Shown: in pieces, positions 1-6,450 of the stretch
Layout: every line of letters begins with the position of its first letter
Position numbering within the stretch: the first letter of the stretch is position 1
Source of the DNA: Acetomicrobium sp. UBA3949
GTDB taxonomy: Bacteria; Synergistota; Synergistia; Synergistales; Acetomicrobiaceae
Direction of reading: 5' to 3'
Length of the DNA stretch: 34,040 nt
Assembly: GCA_002385485.1 (NCBI GenBank)
Contig: DGDP01000084.1
Location: forward strand, 1 to 34,040
Position numbers and translations under genes: made by a program
Notes under the pieces: model-generated
What the model was told of the DNA's origin: nothing
What the model saw: only the letters and a program-made list of their open reading frames with translations
The model's database searches: none

Positions 1-19
1 AGATGTGTATAAGAGACAG
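1..19 (+). other. Tn5/Nextera mosaic-end adapter remnant (artefact)
   Basis: The first 19 bases read AGATGTGTATAAGAGACAG, which is exactly the transferred-strand Tn5 mosaic end used in Nextera tagmentation libraries. It abuts an open transposase reading frame without a start codon, so the biological sequence begins at about base 20. The left window edge is therefore an untrimmed contig end. Confidence 0.95.
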
Positions 20-549
20 ATGTTAACCTCTCTGCCTTTCTTGCCAAAGAAGGTTACCATACGGTGGTCATCAATCCGCTCCTCATCTCCAACTTCATGA
101 AGCTCTCTCTTAGAAAAACCAAGACCGATAAGAAGGATGCTTTTGTCATCGCGTGCTTTTTGAACATGTTTCACAGCTCCCTGCAGGAATCCTGCTTCCT
201 TTCGTCCGACTTTCAAGAATTGGCACGGGAGAGGGAAAAGCTCTCCTTTCAAGTTTCTACCCTTAAAAACGACATAGAAAAGCTTCTCGCCGTCACATTC
301 CCAGAACTCCTTAAGGCCACAAATGTCTACTCCAAAGGGATCCTCAACCTCCTTAAAAGTTATCCTTCTGCCTGGATGATAAAGACCCTTTCTGCTTCTG
401 AAGTAGCAAAACTCATCAAGCCAGAAGGCAAAGGAAGACGACCGGATATCTCGCCTGAAAAGATCTTGCCTTTGGCAAGAGATTCCATAGCTTGTATGAG
501 CCCTGCCAGAGAGTTCATCCTCTCTCAAAAAATCTCTCAGCTCCGCTAA
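20..549 (+). pseudogene. IS110-family transposase, N-terminal half (truncated)
   Basis: The reading frame is open from the adapter boundary (codon at 22) to a stop at 547-549. It encodes the end of the DEDD (RuvC-like) catalytic domain typical of IS110/IS116/IS902 transposases: VVINPLLISNFMKLSLRKTK followed by TDKKDAFVIACFL, where TDKKDA is the family signature. A helical linker ends at ILSQKISQLR. The extreme N-terminus with the first acidic residue is missing at the contig edge. The C-terminal Transposase_20 domain is also missing: homology stops at about 545, exactly where a minus-strand DUF499 fragment begins. A matching IS110 C-terminal half lies at 4629-4966, so this may be one element split by about 4.1 kb, or two relics. 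It is non-functional as it stands. Confidence 0.82.
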
Positions 550-550
550 A

Positions 551-1306
551 AGAGTAGATAAATACGCTTGTGGCGATGCCTGAGGCAATACCATACTTTT
601 CGTATTCACTGCCCATCTCTTTGTCTATTTTAGGCGCTGTGGCATTTTTACCGGCGATATCTGCGGCGATGACGCTATCGTATTCGCTGCCTATGTGTTT
701 AACAAATTCCATCCTTATTTTCTGGTTTTCAAGGTTAACGAGAGAAGAGTGGATGAGAGGAGACGGTATTTTTCGCCTGTAAAGGTCGGCTATGACTTCC
801 GCTAAAAGCCTTAAAACCCCCCTTGTCCTCTGGAAAGTGGAGAACGACCCCCAGCGCTCGTAGAGGACGTCGATAAGCTCGGGATGAAAGGGATAGGCGT
901 GTTCTATTCGGTCTCGATACTCGATTTCTCTTACTTCTGACGGCACGTCTGGGCCGAGTTTTTGATAAAGATCAAAATAGCCTTGGGCGACTTCCTTTAT
1001 CGTTTTCTCGTCTCCAAAATCCTCAAACAGCCTCTTTCGTATCACTTCGTAAATCTCGATGCCTTCTACGGGCGTGTAAACAGCTTCGACTCTTCTGCCG
1101 TATATCCTTTGCAGTTCGTTGAGCGCCCGTTCGCCCGCCTCGCCATAGGGCACGCTTGAAGGGAGGGTGCAGACGAGGCAAACGTTGTCTTTTGACTTAA
1201 CTGTCTCGGTTAGTTCGTGCGAGAAGGCGGAAATCTGGCCTGCAAAGTCTTTCGCTTTAACAGCATATTCGACGAGTTCGTCCATCAAAATGAGCACAGG
1301 GCCTTT
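551..1306 (-). pseudogene. DUF499-type AAA ATPase, internal fragment
   Basis: About 250 residues match the middle of DUF499 proteins, large P-loop ATPases found in defence or phage-associated loci (family recall). Visible are the Walker B-like strand VLILMDELVEY, LVCTLPSSVPYGEAGERA, a region around HAYPFHPELIDVLYERWGSF, and FQRTRGVLRLLAEVIADLYR. Walker A should lie upstream of VLILMDE and is absent, because the frame runs into an unrelated coiled-coil gene at about 1306. The C-terminal side breaks off at FIYSFSG at about 551, at the IS110 junction. Family members are around 1,000 residues, so only about a quarter remains. It can be translated from the frame of the upstream gene only as a chimera (M at 1438) with roughly 45 frameshifted residues, which I consider spurious. 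Confidence 0.7.
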
Positions 1307-1870
1307 TCCTCTCCTGGAGCACCTGCCGCATCTCCTCCACCAGCCGCCTGTCCCTTTCCTCCAACAACCGGTCGCGCTCGGCCTCGGCCCTTCGCCTTTC
1401 CTCCTCCTGTCTGTCCAGCAGCTCTCTGGTGGCCGCAAGCTTCTGCCGTAGTTCCCCCAGTTCCTCCTTTAACCCCTCCCCAACCCCTGCCCACTGCTTG
1501 GATAGGGTCTCCTCCACCCCTTTGACCAGGGTGGCCACAGAGAGCCCTCCATACTTCTGGTCATTTGGGCAAGGGTGTTGAAGCCTCCTCCAGGGCCTGC
1601 CTTATGGCTTGGGCCAGCCACTCCCTGGGCACCGTTACCCCTTGCTGCTCCGTGGGTTGGGGGCGACGACGGTGACTGGCGCCGGGTTCTCCCGCCTGGC
1701 CCGCTCAAGCCCCTCCCGAGCGACCACGTATTCCGGCCCGTAGGGCCCTCTCTTATGACGGCCCGCAGCCGGCCAGTCTTGACCCAGCGCCGAGCCGTGG
1801 AGAGACTTATCCCGAGGGCCTCGGTCGCCTCTTTCAAGCTCAGCTCCAACCCTGTCCAACCCCTTGTCAC
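1305..1870 (-). pseudogene. HTH + coiled-coil DNA-binding protein, frameshifted
   Basis: Three reading frames together give one protein. The N-terminus is a helix-turn-helix (LKEATEALGISLSTARRWVK), from a GTG at 1868-1870. After a lost G in the run near 1743-1748 the frame continues with YGPEYVVAREGLERARREN. After a lost C near 1668 it reads TVPREWLAQAIRQALEEA. A further shift leads to KYGGLSVATLVKGVEETLSK and a charged coiled coil (LRQKLAATRELLDRQEEERR and following) that stops at about 1305, where a DUF499 fragment starts. The layout (MerR/excisionase-like HTH followed by a coiled coil) is seen in plasmid and phage proteins of thermophilic Firmicutes. The stretch is visibly GC-rich compared with its surroundings. 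All breaks are in homopolymers, so sequencing error is possible, but the lost C-terminus indicates real decay. Confidence 0.55.
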
Positions 1871-1949
1871 GTGGATAGGGGTTTGATGGAGGGTGTCTAC
1901 CCATACCCCTCGTCATACCCCTATCCACTGGTGGAGAGGGTGTCCACCG
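1871..1949. repeat. Iteron-like/operator repeats upstream of the HTH gene
   Basis: GTGGATAGGGGT (1871-1882) is repeated in perfect inversion as ACCCCTATCCAC (1917-1928), 34 nt apart. Between and beyond these arms, related copies TGGAGGGTGTCTACC (about 1887-1901) and TGGAGAGGGTGTCCACC (about 1932-1948) occur in direct orientation. The cluster lies immediately upstream of the frameshifted HTH gene, as expected for its operator or for plasmid-type iterons. No origin could be proven. Confidence 0.5.
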
Positions 1950-2012
1950 TCCATTGTCATGCCGCTGGTTATGTAGGTTAGCTACAGCTCTTAGCCCCGA
2001 ACCTTGAATTGG

Positions 2013-2855
2013 CTAATATAGTTTCGCTGCGTTAATTAGCAGGTTGTAGGTAAACCAGCCGTCCCCGGTGATGAAGAATTGCGGTTTTGCCGTCGCTGCG
2101 TCCCGCTGGATCCCAACCCCATCCGAATACGGCATAAACGAAACTACTTTGTCTAGGCGCACCCGAAAAGTTTTTGTGTGACCCTGGAAATAGAGGTGTT
2201 TTGTTGTCACCGCAAGGATCCCTGTATCTACATGCACCCTTTCGGTGGTTTTCACCGGCTGTCCTCGGAAAGAACCAACTCGGTAATATACCCCCTTGGC
2301 AATCCGGAAACTCACCCCGTGGCTCCCGCCCACGTATTGCCGGCGGGTTTTTTCTTCGTAGTAAGCTACGTTGTTAAAGGCCCAGATTAAGACCTCGTCT
2401 TTTTGAAAGTTAAACGGTAACCCCCCTACTGGATGGAAGCGGGAAGGAACTTTCCCCTCCATAAGTTCGCGTAGCACCGCACCCTTTACGAACTGAGTGT
2501 AAGTGCCGTTTTTGTCCAAGTCCTCCTGGGTGAGGGCAAAGTGCTTGGCAAACTGATTAAGCCGGGCTTCTTCTTGGGAATCCAGATTGCCATCTTCTAT
2601 GAAGTGGTTTACCGCTTGTTCCCAGCCAGCAATTAACGCTTCTCGCACTTGATCGGGCGATATAAAACTGCCTTTGGCTATTTCAACAAGCCGGTCACTA
2701 AGTTTTTCTAGAAGGCCTTCGGGGCCTTCTCCTAATGCTGTAGTTTTGGCCAAGTTAACCATTTCGGCCCAACCTTGGTTTCGCTTTTCCGCGCACTCCC
2801 AGTGCTTGTTACGCAAAAGTCCGGCCGGTTTTCCGCAGTAAATGCATGTGCCCAT
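2013..2855 (-). CDS. Zinc-finger protein with TerB-like helices and a C-terminal PH-like domain, unknown function
   Basis: This is an intact 280-residue frame that I cannot name. Residues 1-30 hold a compact metal site, CIYCGKPAG with a further Cys in HWECAEK, a treble-clef or zinc-ribbon pattern. Residues 60-135 are helical and resemble TerB/calcium-handling helices (SQEEARLNQFAKHFALTQED). Residues 140-280 are beta-rich, with YYRVGSFRGQPVKTTERVHV, GILAVTTKHLYFQGHTKTFR and LDKVVSFMPYSDGV. That pattern is typical of bacterial PH/GRAM-like domains, where LxVTxxHLYF marks the core. No signal peptide or membrane segment is visible. It sits alone between decayed mobile genes and reads on the same strand as the HTH relic, so it is probably imported cargo. 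Start ATG 2853-2855 has a weak Shine-Dalgarno (GGGGTG) about 8 nt upstream. Confidence 0.7.
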   Translation of the reverse strand: MGTCIYCGKPAGLLRNKHWECAEKRNQGWAEMVNLAKTTALGEGPEGLLEKLSDRLVEIAKGSFISPDQVREALIAGWEQAVNHFIEDGNLDSQEEARLNQFAKHFALTQEDLDKNGTYTQFVKGAVLRELMEGKVPSRFHPVGGLPFNFQKDEVLIWAFNNVAYYEEKTRRQYVGGSHGVSFRIAKGVYYRVGSFRGQPVKTTERVHVDTGILAVTTKHLYFQGHTKTFRVRLDKVVSFMPYSDGVGIQRDAATAKPQFFITGDGWFTYNLLINAAKLY

Positions 2856-2908
2856 AAAAATTCACCCCTGGCCAATAAAATTTTTACCTACCCATAAGCC
2901 TCCTGCCT

Positions 2909-3244
2909 ATGTCTTATCCGGAAGAATGTACTAAGATAAAATGCATGCAGGACGAACTAGAGAAACTCGCCTGTACCCCAAATCCTGTCGGGCCGACAGG
3001 ATTTAATCCTGCTGCTAAACTTCCATACGGCTTGGAAGTCCACCACGTGCGGCAGGCCATGGAAAGTTTCGTCGATTTTCTGGGCTTTCTCAACCGGCAA
3101 CTATACAACAAGGGTCTACCCCGCATAGAGTCCATGCTAATGCCTGCTAACTTCAGCAGTATAGTTGGGGAGTTCATGAAAGTCAATATTCCGGTTTTCC
3201 TCAAAAATAATCTCTTCGAAATCACATTGTTTCCCCACAATTGA
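2909..3244 (+). pseudogene. N-terminal fragment resembling a type II restriction-endonuclease-like protein
   Basis: The 111-residue frame looks like real coding sequence: HHVRQAMESFVDFLGFLNRQ, then LPRIESMLMPANFSSIVGEF. The ANFSSIVGEFM motif followed by an IP-x segment is, from memory, the start of a family of restriction-endonuclease-like proteins in which a PD-(D/E)XK core (HPDLI...IEVKAS) follows. Here nothing of that core is present. After VFLKNN the residues stop looking family-like and the frame ends at 3242-3244, about 50 bases before the IS3-family inverted repeat at 3297. I interpret it as a gene cut down by the IS insertion or a linked deletion. The functional assignment is tentative; the truncation next to the IS is better supported. 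No clear ribosome binding site is visible before the ATG. Confidence 0.4.
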
Positions 3245-3296
3245 CGAAAAGGGTAACCACTCCGACAATCCCTTTTGGACGAAATTTCTTTCAAGG

Positions 3297-3323
3297 GGGT
3301 GAACCGCCCCGGCTTTCCCGGAG
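3297..3323. repeat. IS3-family terminal inverted repeat, orfB end
   Basis: This 27-base end begins GGGTGAACCGCCCCGG and pairs with 4602-4628 with three mismatches in the inner part. The outer 13 bases of the classical tip (TGAACCGCCCCGG) start at 3300 with only an internal difference from the partner. Confidence 0.8.
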
Positions 3324-3329
3324 GCTTCT

Positions 3330-4247
3330 TTATTTGAGTCCAGTCATAACGGCTGGGGTCTCCTGGAGATCGTAATACTTTTCCTTTAAAGCTTGAGGTG
3401 CGGAATATTTCTTATAGCTCCAAGGAGCCTGCTGTTATTAAACCAGTTCACCCACTCCAATGTGGCAAATTCGACATCCCTGAGATTATGCCACGGTCCA
3501 CGTTGAGTGATGGCCTCGGTCTTGTAAAGGCCGATTACGGATTCAGCCAAGGCATTGTCGTAAGGGTCTCCTACACTGCCCACGGTAGGCTTCATTCCTG
3601 CTTCGCGCAGCCTTTCCGTGTAGCGTATGGAAAGGTACCCAAGACCCATGGTCGCTCGAGGTGAATCAACCCTTTCGTATCCCTCCTGGCATATAGAGCC
3701 TGTTCTAAGGCGTCGAGCACGAGGTCCGTCTTTAAAGACCTCAAGAATTTGCCAACCTACGATGAATCGGGCAAAGGTGTCTATGACGAGTGCAGCATAT
3801 ACAAACCCACTACGTACAGCAACATACGTTAGATCTGCCACCCACAATTGGTTAGGGCGAAGTGCAGTGAAGTTCTTTCCAACCAAATCTGCAGTTCTAT
3901 TGGCAGATTCATCAGGGATCGTAGTCCTTATCTTCCTGCCACGAACGACACTTTTTGAGCCCATGTCTTTCATCAGGCGCTCCACAAGTACACCTGAGGC
4001 ACTTTAATGCCCTCTCGGTCAAGAGGTCTGCCATACTTTCCTAGCTTTCGTAGACTCAGGAATTCCTCCTATACCATTTTGATCTCTTCTTTAAGCTAGA
4101 CGTCAAGCTTTACTCGAGGCAAACATTGATCTGGATTCATTTGACGACGCTTTCTTTCGCAAGTATTCGACGAAGCGATCTGTAATGCTTGAGCAAATCG
4201 GCTCGACTCCGTAATCTGTCTTTAAGTACGTCGATAAAGGCGACCAT
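3330..4247 (-). pseudogene. IS3-family transposase OrfB (rve/DDE), frameshifted
   Basis: OrfB starts at ATG 4245-4247 (MVAFIDVLKD, the usual MVAFID opening), overlapping the orfA stop as TAATG, and ends at TAA 3330-3332 after the family-like tail ETPAVMTGLK. Between these the frame is broken several times. The longest intact piece (3386-3985) shows RPNQLWVADLTYV (first catalytic Asp), FVYAALVIDTFARFIVGWQI, and the C-terminal GSVGDPYDNALAESVIGLYK with the catalytic Glu. A frame change near 3730 hides KTDLVLDALEQALYARRDTK, and the second Asp motif (normally HHSDRGSQY) is degraded around 3650-3665. HTH_21 upstream of 3985 is also out of frame. The product is inactive; the match to the IS3 group is confident. 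Confidence 0.85.
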
Positions 4248-4560
4248 TACTTCCGCAAGGCGATGCGAGCGTCACTTAGTGCGAAAAAAGTTGCTGTTTT
4301 GCGTATGATTTCGTTGGCACGGCGCAAGCTTAGGTTATCTTAGCTCCAACTCCTTCATGCGATCACGTTCCGCGCTGGTCATTCCGGGACGTATCCCTTG
4401 GCTTCGCTTCAGCCTGCCTGATCCACGTAATTTAAGGGTTTCAGGTATACAACCAATCTTAGGGGCTATGGAGCTAATAGCAGTCCACCCTAGAAGGGTA
4501 TTCCTTCTCATGCTCAAATACCATACGAACCGCCCGTTCCTTTACCTCTTGTGAGTATCT
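4247..4560 (-). pseudogene. IS3-family OrfA (HTH) remnant
   Basis: Fragments in shifted frames assemble into a typical OrfA. YSQEVKERAVRMVFEHEKEY (about 4500-4558) is followed by the HTH portion TAISSIAPKIGCIPETLKL, then RSQGIRPGMTSAERDRMKEL and the leucine-zipper end LSLRRANEIIRKTATFFA, closing at TAA 4247-4249. At least two frame interruptions are present, one after EYPSR and one after KELELR (stop at 4335). The normal programmed frameshift between orfA and orfB cannot work here. Confidence 0.75.
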
Positions 4561-4601
4561 GATTTGGTTTTTGAGACTTCCTCCTCTTGAAGAATTTTAC
4601 T

Positions 4602-4628
4602 CTCCGGAAAAAGCGGGGCGGTTCACCC
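4602..4628. repeat. IS3-family terminal inverted repeat, orfA end
   Basis: The end reads GCGGGGCGGTTCACCC outward and is the inverse partner of 3297-3323. It directly abuts the IS110 C-terminal fragment. Confidence 0.8.
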
Positions 4629-4966
4629 ATTTTTCCTGTAAAAGTGGAGGTGTGAGCCGTTTCGATAACTACAAAAAGCTCATCGCTTACGCAGGGCTTG
4701 ATCCTACTGTCCATCAGTCCGGCAGATATGCAGGACAGAGCAAGATATCCAAGAGGGGGAATAGACATCTTAGGCGGGTAGTCTGGCTCATGGCCGTAAT
4801 GGTGGCAAGGCACAATAAAACGTTCAGGGAATACTACCTCAAGAAACGCGAGGAAGGATTCTCCTACAAAAAGGCAATCATGTCCGTCGCCCATAAACTC
4901 ATCAGGGTGATCTTTGCCATGCTCACTCATAAGGTCTATTTTTCCCCCAAGGTCAATTCCTTATAG
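4629..4966 (+). pseudogene. IS110-family transposase, C-terminal half
   Basis: The C-terminal Transposase_20 domain of IS110 proteins is clear from about 4650: SRFDNYKKLIAYAGLDPTVH, GQSKISKRGNRHLRRVVWLM (the conserved SKRGNxxLRR block), and REYYLKKREEGFSYKKAIMS, with a stop at 4964-4966. The usual preceding block (xIPGIGxxSAAxxLAEIGD) is absent. The first in-frame residues (from ATG 4571) are encoded by the IS3 end and are spurious. Together with 20-549 it would make most of one transposase lacking about 60 central residues. Confidence 0.85.
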
Positions 4967-4997
4967 TTGACTCCTTAAAAATGCTTCATACCGCAGT

Positions 4998-5357
4998 CTA
5001 TCCGTCCAGGCCAAAGACGACCTTTAGGGCCTCGTCGATCTTTGACATCACGTCTTCTTCAAGCTCGCCGCGCACCCTGACAAGGCGCTCGGCGTAATCG
5101 ACGGGCCTGGTCTGCAGGCAGTCAGCGACGGACTTTTTGGTCAGCCCGTTTCGGGGGGTCGGATCTATTTCAACGTTTGTGATGATCCTGGCCTTCTTTT
5201 CGCTCCAGGCCGTTACGGGCACCACCTGAATAACGGGAACGCGCTCGTTGTAAACGTCGTTGGTAACGACCACGCAGGGGCGAATTTTCCCCGTCTCGGA
5301 GCCCTTCGTGGGATCAAGGTCGATGTCTATCACCATCCCCCGTTTTAACACGCTCAT
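4998..5357 (-). CDS. MazF/PemK-family toxin (mRNA endoribonuclease)
   Basis: The 119-residue protein MSVLKRGMVIDIDLDPTKGS has the MazF/PemK fold markers: RGMVIDIDLDP at the start, ETGKIRPCVVVTNDVYN (the RP-vvvsNd strand), and GLTKKSVADCLQTRPVD carrying the conserved Ser and the Q-x-R-x-D region used in RNA cleavage. Family members cut single-stranded mRNA at short motifs and are neutralised by a co-transcribed antitoxin. I chose the ATG at 5355-5357 because its first base overlaps the antitoxin stop (ATGA), although the frame is open a further 11 codons upstream. It is intact, in contrast to the decayed genes on both sides, which fits addiction-type maintenance. Confidence 0.9.
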   Translation of the reverse strand: MSVLKRGMVIDIDLDPTKGSETGKIRPCVVVTNDVYNERVPVIQVVPVTAWSEKKARIITNVEIDPTPRNGLTKKSVADCLQTRPVDYAERLVRVRGELEEDVMSKIDEALKVVFGLDG

Positions 5358-5587
5358 GATGGCCACTCCGCGGTGTTTGCCTTCATCCATTCTCGGGATT
5401 CGGCGTCCTCTTCGTAAACTTGGGCGTAAAGGGCCGCCGATTCGCGCAAACGTCGATTGGTCATATCCTTCACATATAGATCAAGGGCAAAACGAACCAT
5501 TTCGCTTTTGCCCTTGAATCCGAAGCGCTTGAACTGTTCAAGCAATTTGACGTGCGATTCATCGAGTCCGACCTTGACCTGTTTCAT
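5354..5587 (-). CDS. Ribbon-helix-helix antitoxin of the MazF pair
   Basis: The 77-residue protein has an N-terminal ribbon-helix-helix (MKQVKVGLDESHVKLLEQF then GFKGKSEMVRFALDLYVKDM), the MetJ/Arc fold that binds operator DNA as a dimer. Its acidic C-terminus (YEEDAESREWMKANTAEW) is the part expected to wrap the toxin. A strong ribosome site (GAGGAGG) lies 6 nt before ATG 5585-5587. Its stop overlaps the toxin start by four bases, so the two are translationally coupled in the antitoxin-first order. Expression probably comes from the promoter at 5647-5675 and is autoregulated through the inverted repeat at 5600-5660. Confidence 0.85.
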   Translation of the reverse strand: MKQVKVGLDESHVKLLEQFKRFGFKGKSEMVRFALDLYVKDMTNRRLRESAALYAQVYEEDAESREWMKANTAEWPS

Positions 5588-5599
5588 GTGAACCCTCCT

Positions 5600-5660
5600 C
5601 TAGACCCTATAATTGGGCCCAATAAATAGTGCCATTGGCTACTGCTATTATAGGGTCTAG
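5600..5660. promoter_or_regulatory. Toxin-antitoxin operator: 13-bp inverted repeat plus central palindrome
   Basis: CTAGACCCTATAA (5600-5612) recurs in perfect inversion at 5648-5660, 35 nt apart. Inside lies the 12-bp perfect palindrome ATTGGGCCCAAT (5612-5623). One arm covers the -10 box and the other sits just before the ribosome site, so a bound antitoxin dimer pair would block both polymerase and leader. Autoregulation is inferred from family behaviour. Confidence 0.7.
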
Positions 5661-5675
5661 AAAATGGAGGGTCAA
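5647..5675 (-). promoter_or_regulatory. Sigma-70-type promoter of the MazF/antitoxin operon
   Basis: On the minus strand TTGACC (5670-5675) and a perfect TATAAT (5647-5652) are separated by 17 nt. Transcription would start near 5640 and give a leader of about 50 nt before the antitoxin ATG. Confidence 0.75.
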
Positions 5676-5722
5676 GCCGGCAAGTTGCCTCACGAAAAAC
5701 CTGGACGAAAGGTTTACGATTT

Positions 5723-5745
5723 CTCCGGGGTCATTGACCCCGGAG
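5723..5745. repeat. 11-bp perfect palindrome
   Basis: CTCCGGGGTCA (5723-5733) and TGACCCCGGAG (5735-5745) are exact inverse copies around one central T. It lies between the TA promoter and the IS110 relic. It could be a protein site or an IS-associated hairpin; no T-run follows, so it is not an obvious terminator. Confidence 0.5.
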
Positions 5746-5759
5746 GGAGGAAGGCACGG

Positions 5760-5985
5760 TGAGGCTGACGATAGACCGACTTTCCGAATAGGTCAAGAAG
5801 CTTGATCGGGTTATCGCGGATATGACAGAGGACGACGAGGTAGTGCAGCTGATCAAGACAATACCGGGAGCGGAGTTAATCAGCTGCAGCAACGATCCGG
5901 GCGTTTACCGACGATATCCGGCGGCAGCGAAGTACGCGGCATATGTCGGGCTGGTCCCATGTGTGCCGCCCCGTAACTCTCCGCC
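5760..5985 (+). pseudogene. Second IS110-family transposase relic (C-terminal part)
   Basis: Pieces in two frames give the helical stretch and C-terminal domain start of an IS110 transposase of a different subgroup from that at 20-4966: TIDRLSE, an in-frame stop, VKKLDRVIADMTEDDEVVQL, IKTIPGA, then in a shifted frame AATIRAFTDDIRR, and back to RRYPAAAKYAAYVGLVP. The TIPGA...IRAxTDDIRRYPxAxKYAAYxGLVP order is diagnostic. At least one stop and two compensating frameshifts are present, so it is an old relic. It ends just before, and probably abuts, the stop of the small membrane protein gene at 5993. Confidence 0.65.
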
Positions 5986-5992
5986 GGGAAGG

Positions 5993-6130
5993 TTATCCAT
6001 TGATGACTCGAAGCAGGAACATTATAACGGCTATGACCAGGAGAACATGGATCAGGCCCCCCATGGTGTTCGATGTCACAAGTCCTAAAAGCCATAGGAC
6101 GATCAAAACTACAGCAATTGTTGTCAACAT
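5993..6130 (-). CDS. Small lmo0937/DUF5670-like membrane protein (45 aa)
   Basis: A short gene on the minus strand starts at ATG 6128-6130 and stops at TAA 5993-5995. The 45 residues form two hydrophobic segments, LTTIAVVLIVLWLLGLVTS and GLIHVLLVIAVIMFLLRV, joined by NTMGG. The WLLGxxTxxTxGGxIHxLLVIA pattern matches the lmo0937 family of tiny two-helix membrane proteins, found widely and often stress-linked, function unknown. A ribosome site (GAGGTGA) sits 5 nt upstream of the ATG. A promoter at 6338-6366 on the same strand would give a leader of about 200 nt. The gene is intact while its downstream neighbour is an IS110 relic. Confidence 0.85.
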   Translation of the reverse strand: MLTTIAVVLIVLWLLGLVTSNTMGGLIHVLLVIAVIMFLLRVING

Positions 6131-6337
6131 TCCGTTCACCTCACTATTTTCGATCCTCCCTTGCGGAAGGAATAGGATCCCCCCAAACCTATTGCACCCT
6201 TGTAGAAATTAGGATGATCACGACTCCATGGGATCCTTTCACCATGTCAGCCATGGTACCGACATCTTCCTGGCCGGACATTCCCCGAACAACTTAACGA
6301 AAAAGGAGTCATCGTTTCCCCGAAATTATATATGTTT

Positions 6338-6366
6338 TTTATATCACGAATATCTTATTTTGACAA
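6338..6366 (-). promoter_or_regulatory. Likely promoter of the small membrane protein gene
   Basis: On the minus strand TTGTCA (6361-6366) and TATAAA (6338-6343) are spaced by 17 nt. On the plus strand an overlapping TTGACA (6360-6365) is followed after 17 nt by AATAAT (6383-6388), so opposite promoters may share the same -35 region. I see no convincing plus-strand gene for the second one. Confidence 0.5.
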
Positions 6367-6450
6367 TAGGGCAAACTTTCAAAATAATAAAATTTTCTGC
6401 ATGAAAATTCCGCGTGAGCTCGCCGGGAATTCACAACCGAGACACGTGAC

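Larger units (their letters stand above)
3297..4628 (-). mobile_element. Decayed IS3-family insertion sequence (about 1.33 kb)
   Basis: A 1.33-kb segment is bounded by terminal inverted repeats (3297-3323 and 4602-4628) whose tips read TGAACCGCCCCGG inward, an end sequence common among IS3-family elements. Inside are recognisable orfA (about 4247-4560) and orfB (3330-4247) on the minus strand, both damaged by frameshifts. The length is normal for the family (1.2-1.5 kb). No 3-5 bp target duplication is visible: the left flank ends CAAGG and the right begins ATTTT. One or both flanks have therefore been rearranged since insertion. The left neighbour is a truncated gene and the right neighbour an IS110 half. 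Confidence 0.85.

Noticed and set aside
515..1438. A single 307-residue protein covering the DUF499 fragment
   Set aside because: Its first 45 residues (Arg/Gly-rich) are the coiled-coil gene read out of frame and its last residues are antisense to IS110, so it is a chimera of fragments.
1871..1949. CRISPR-like array
   Set aside because: The repeats are short, imperfect, mixed in orientation and without equal spacers; no cas genes are in the window.
6189..6281. 30-residue minus-strand reading frame upstream of the small membrane protein gene (starts MSGQEDVGTMADMV)
   Set aside because: It lies in the leader and has no ribosome site or recognisable family. A leader peptide is possible, but nothing in the sequence supports it.
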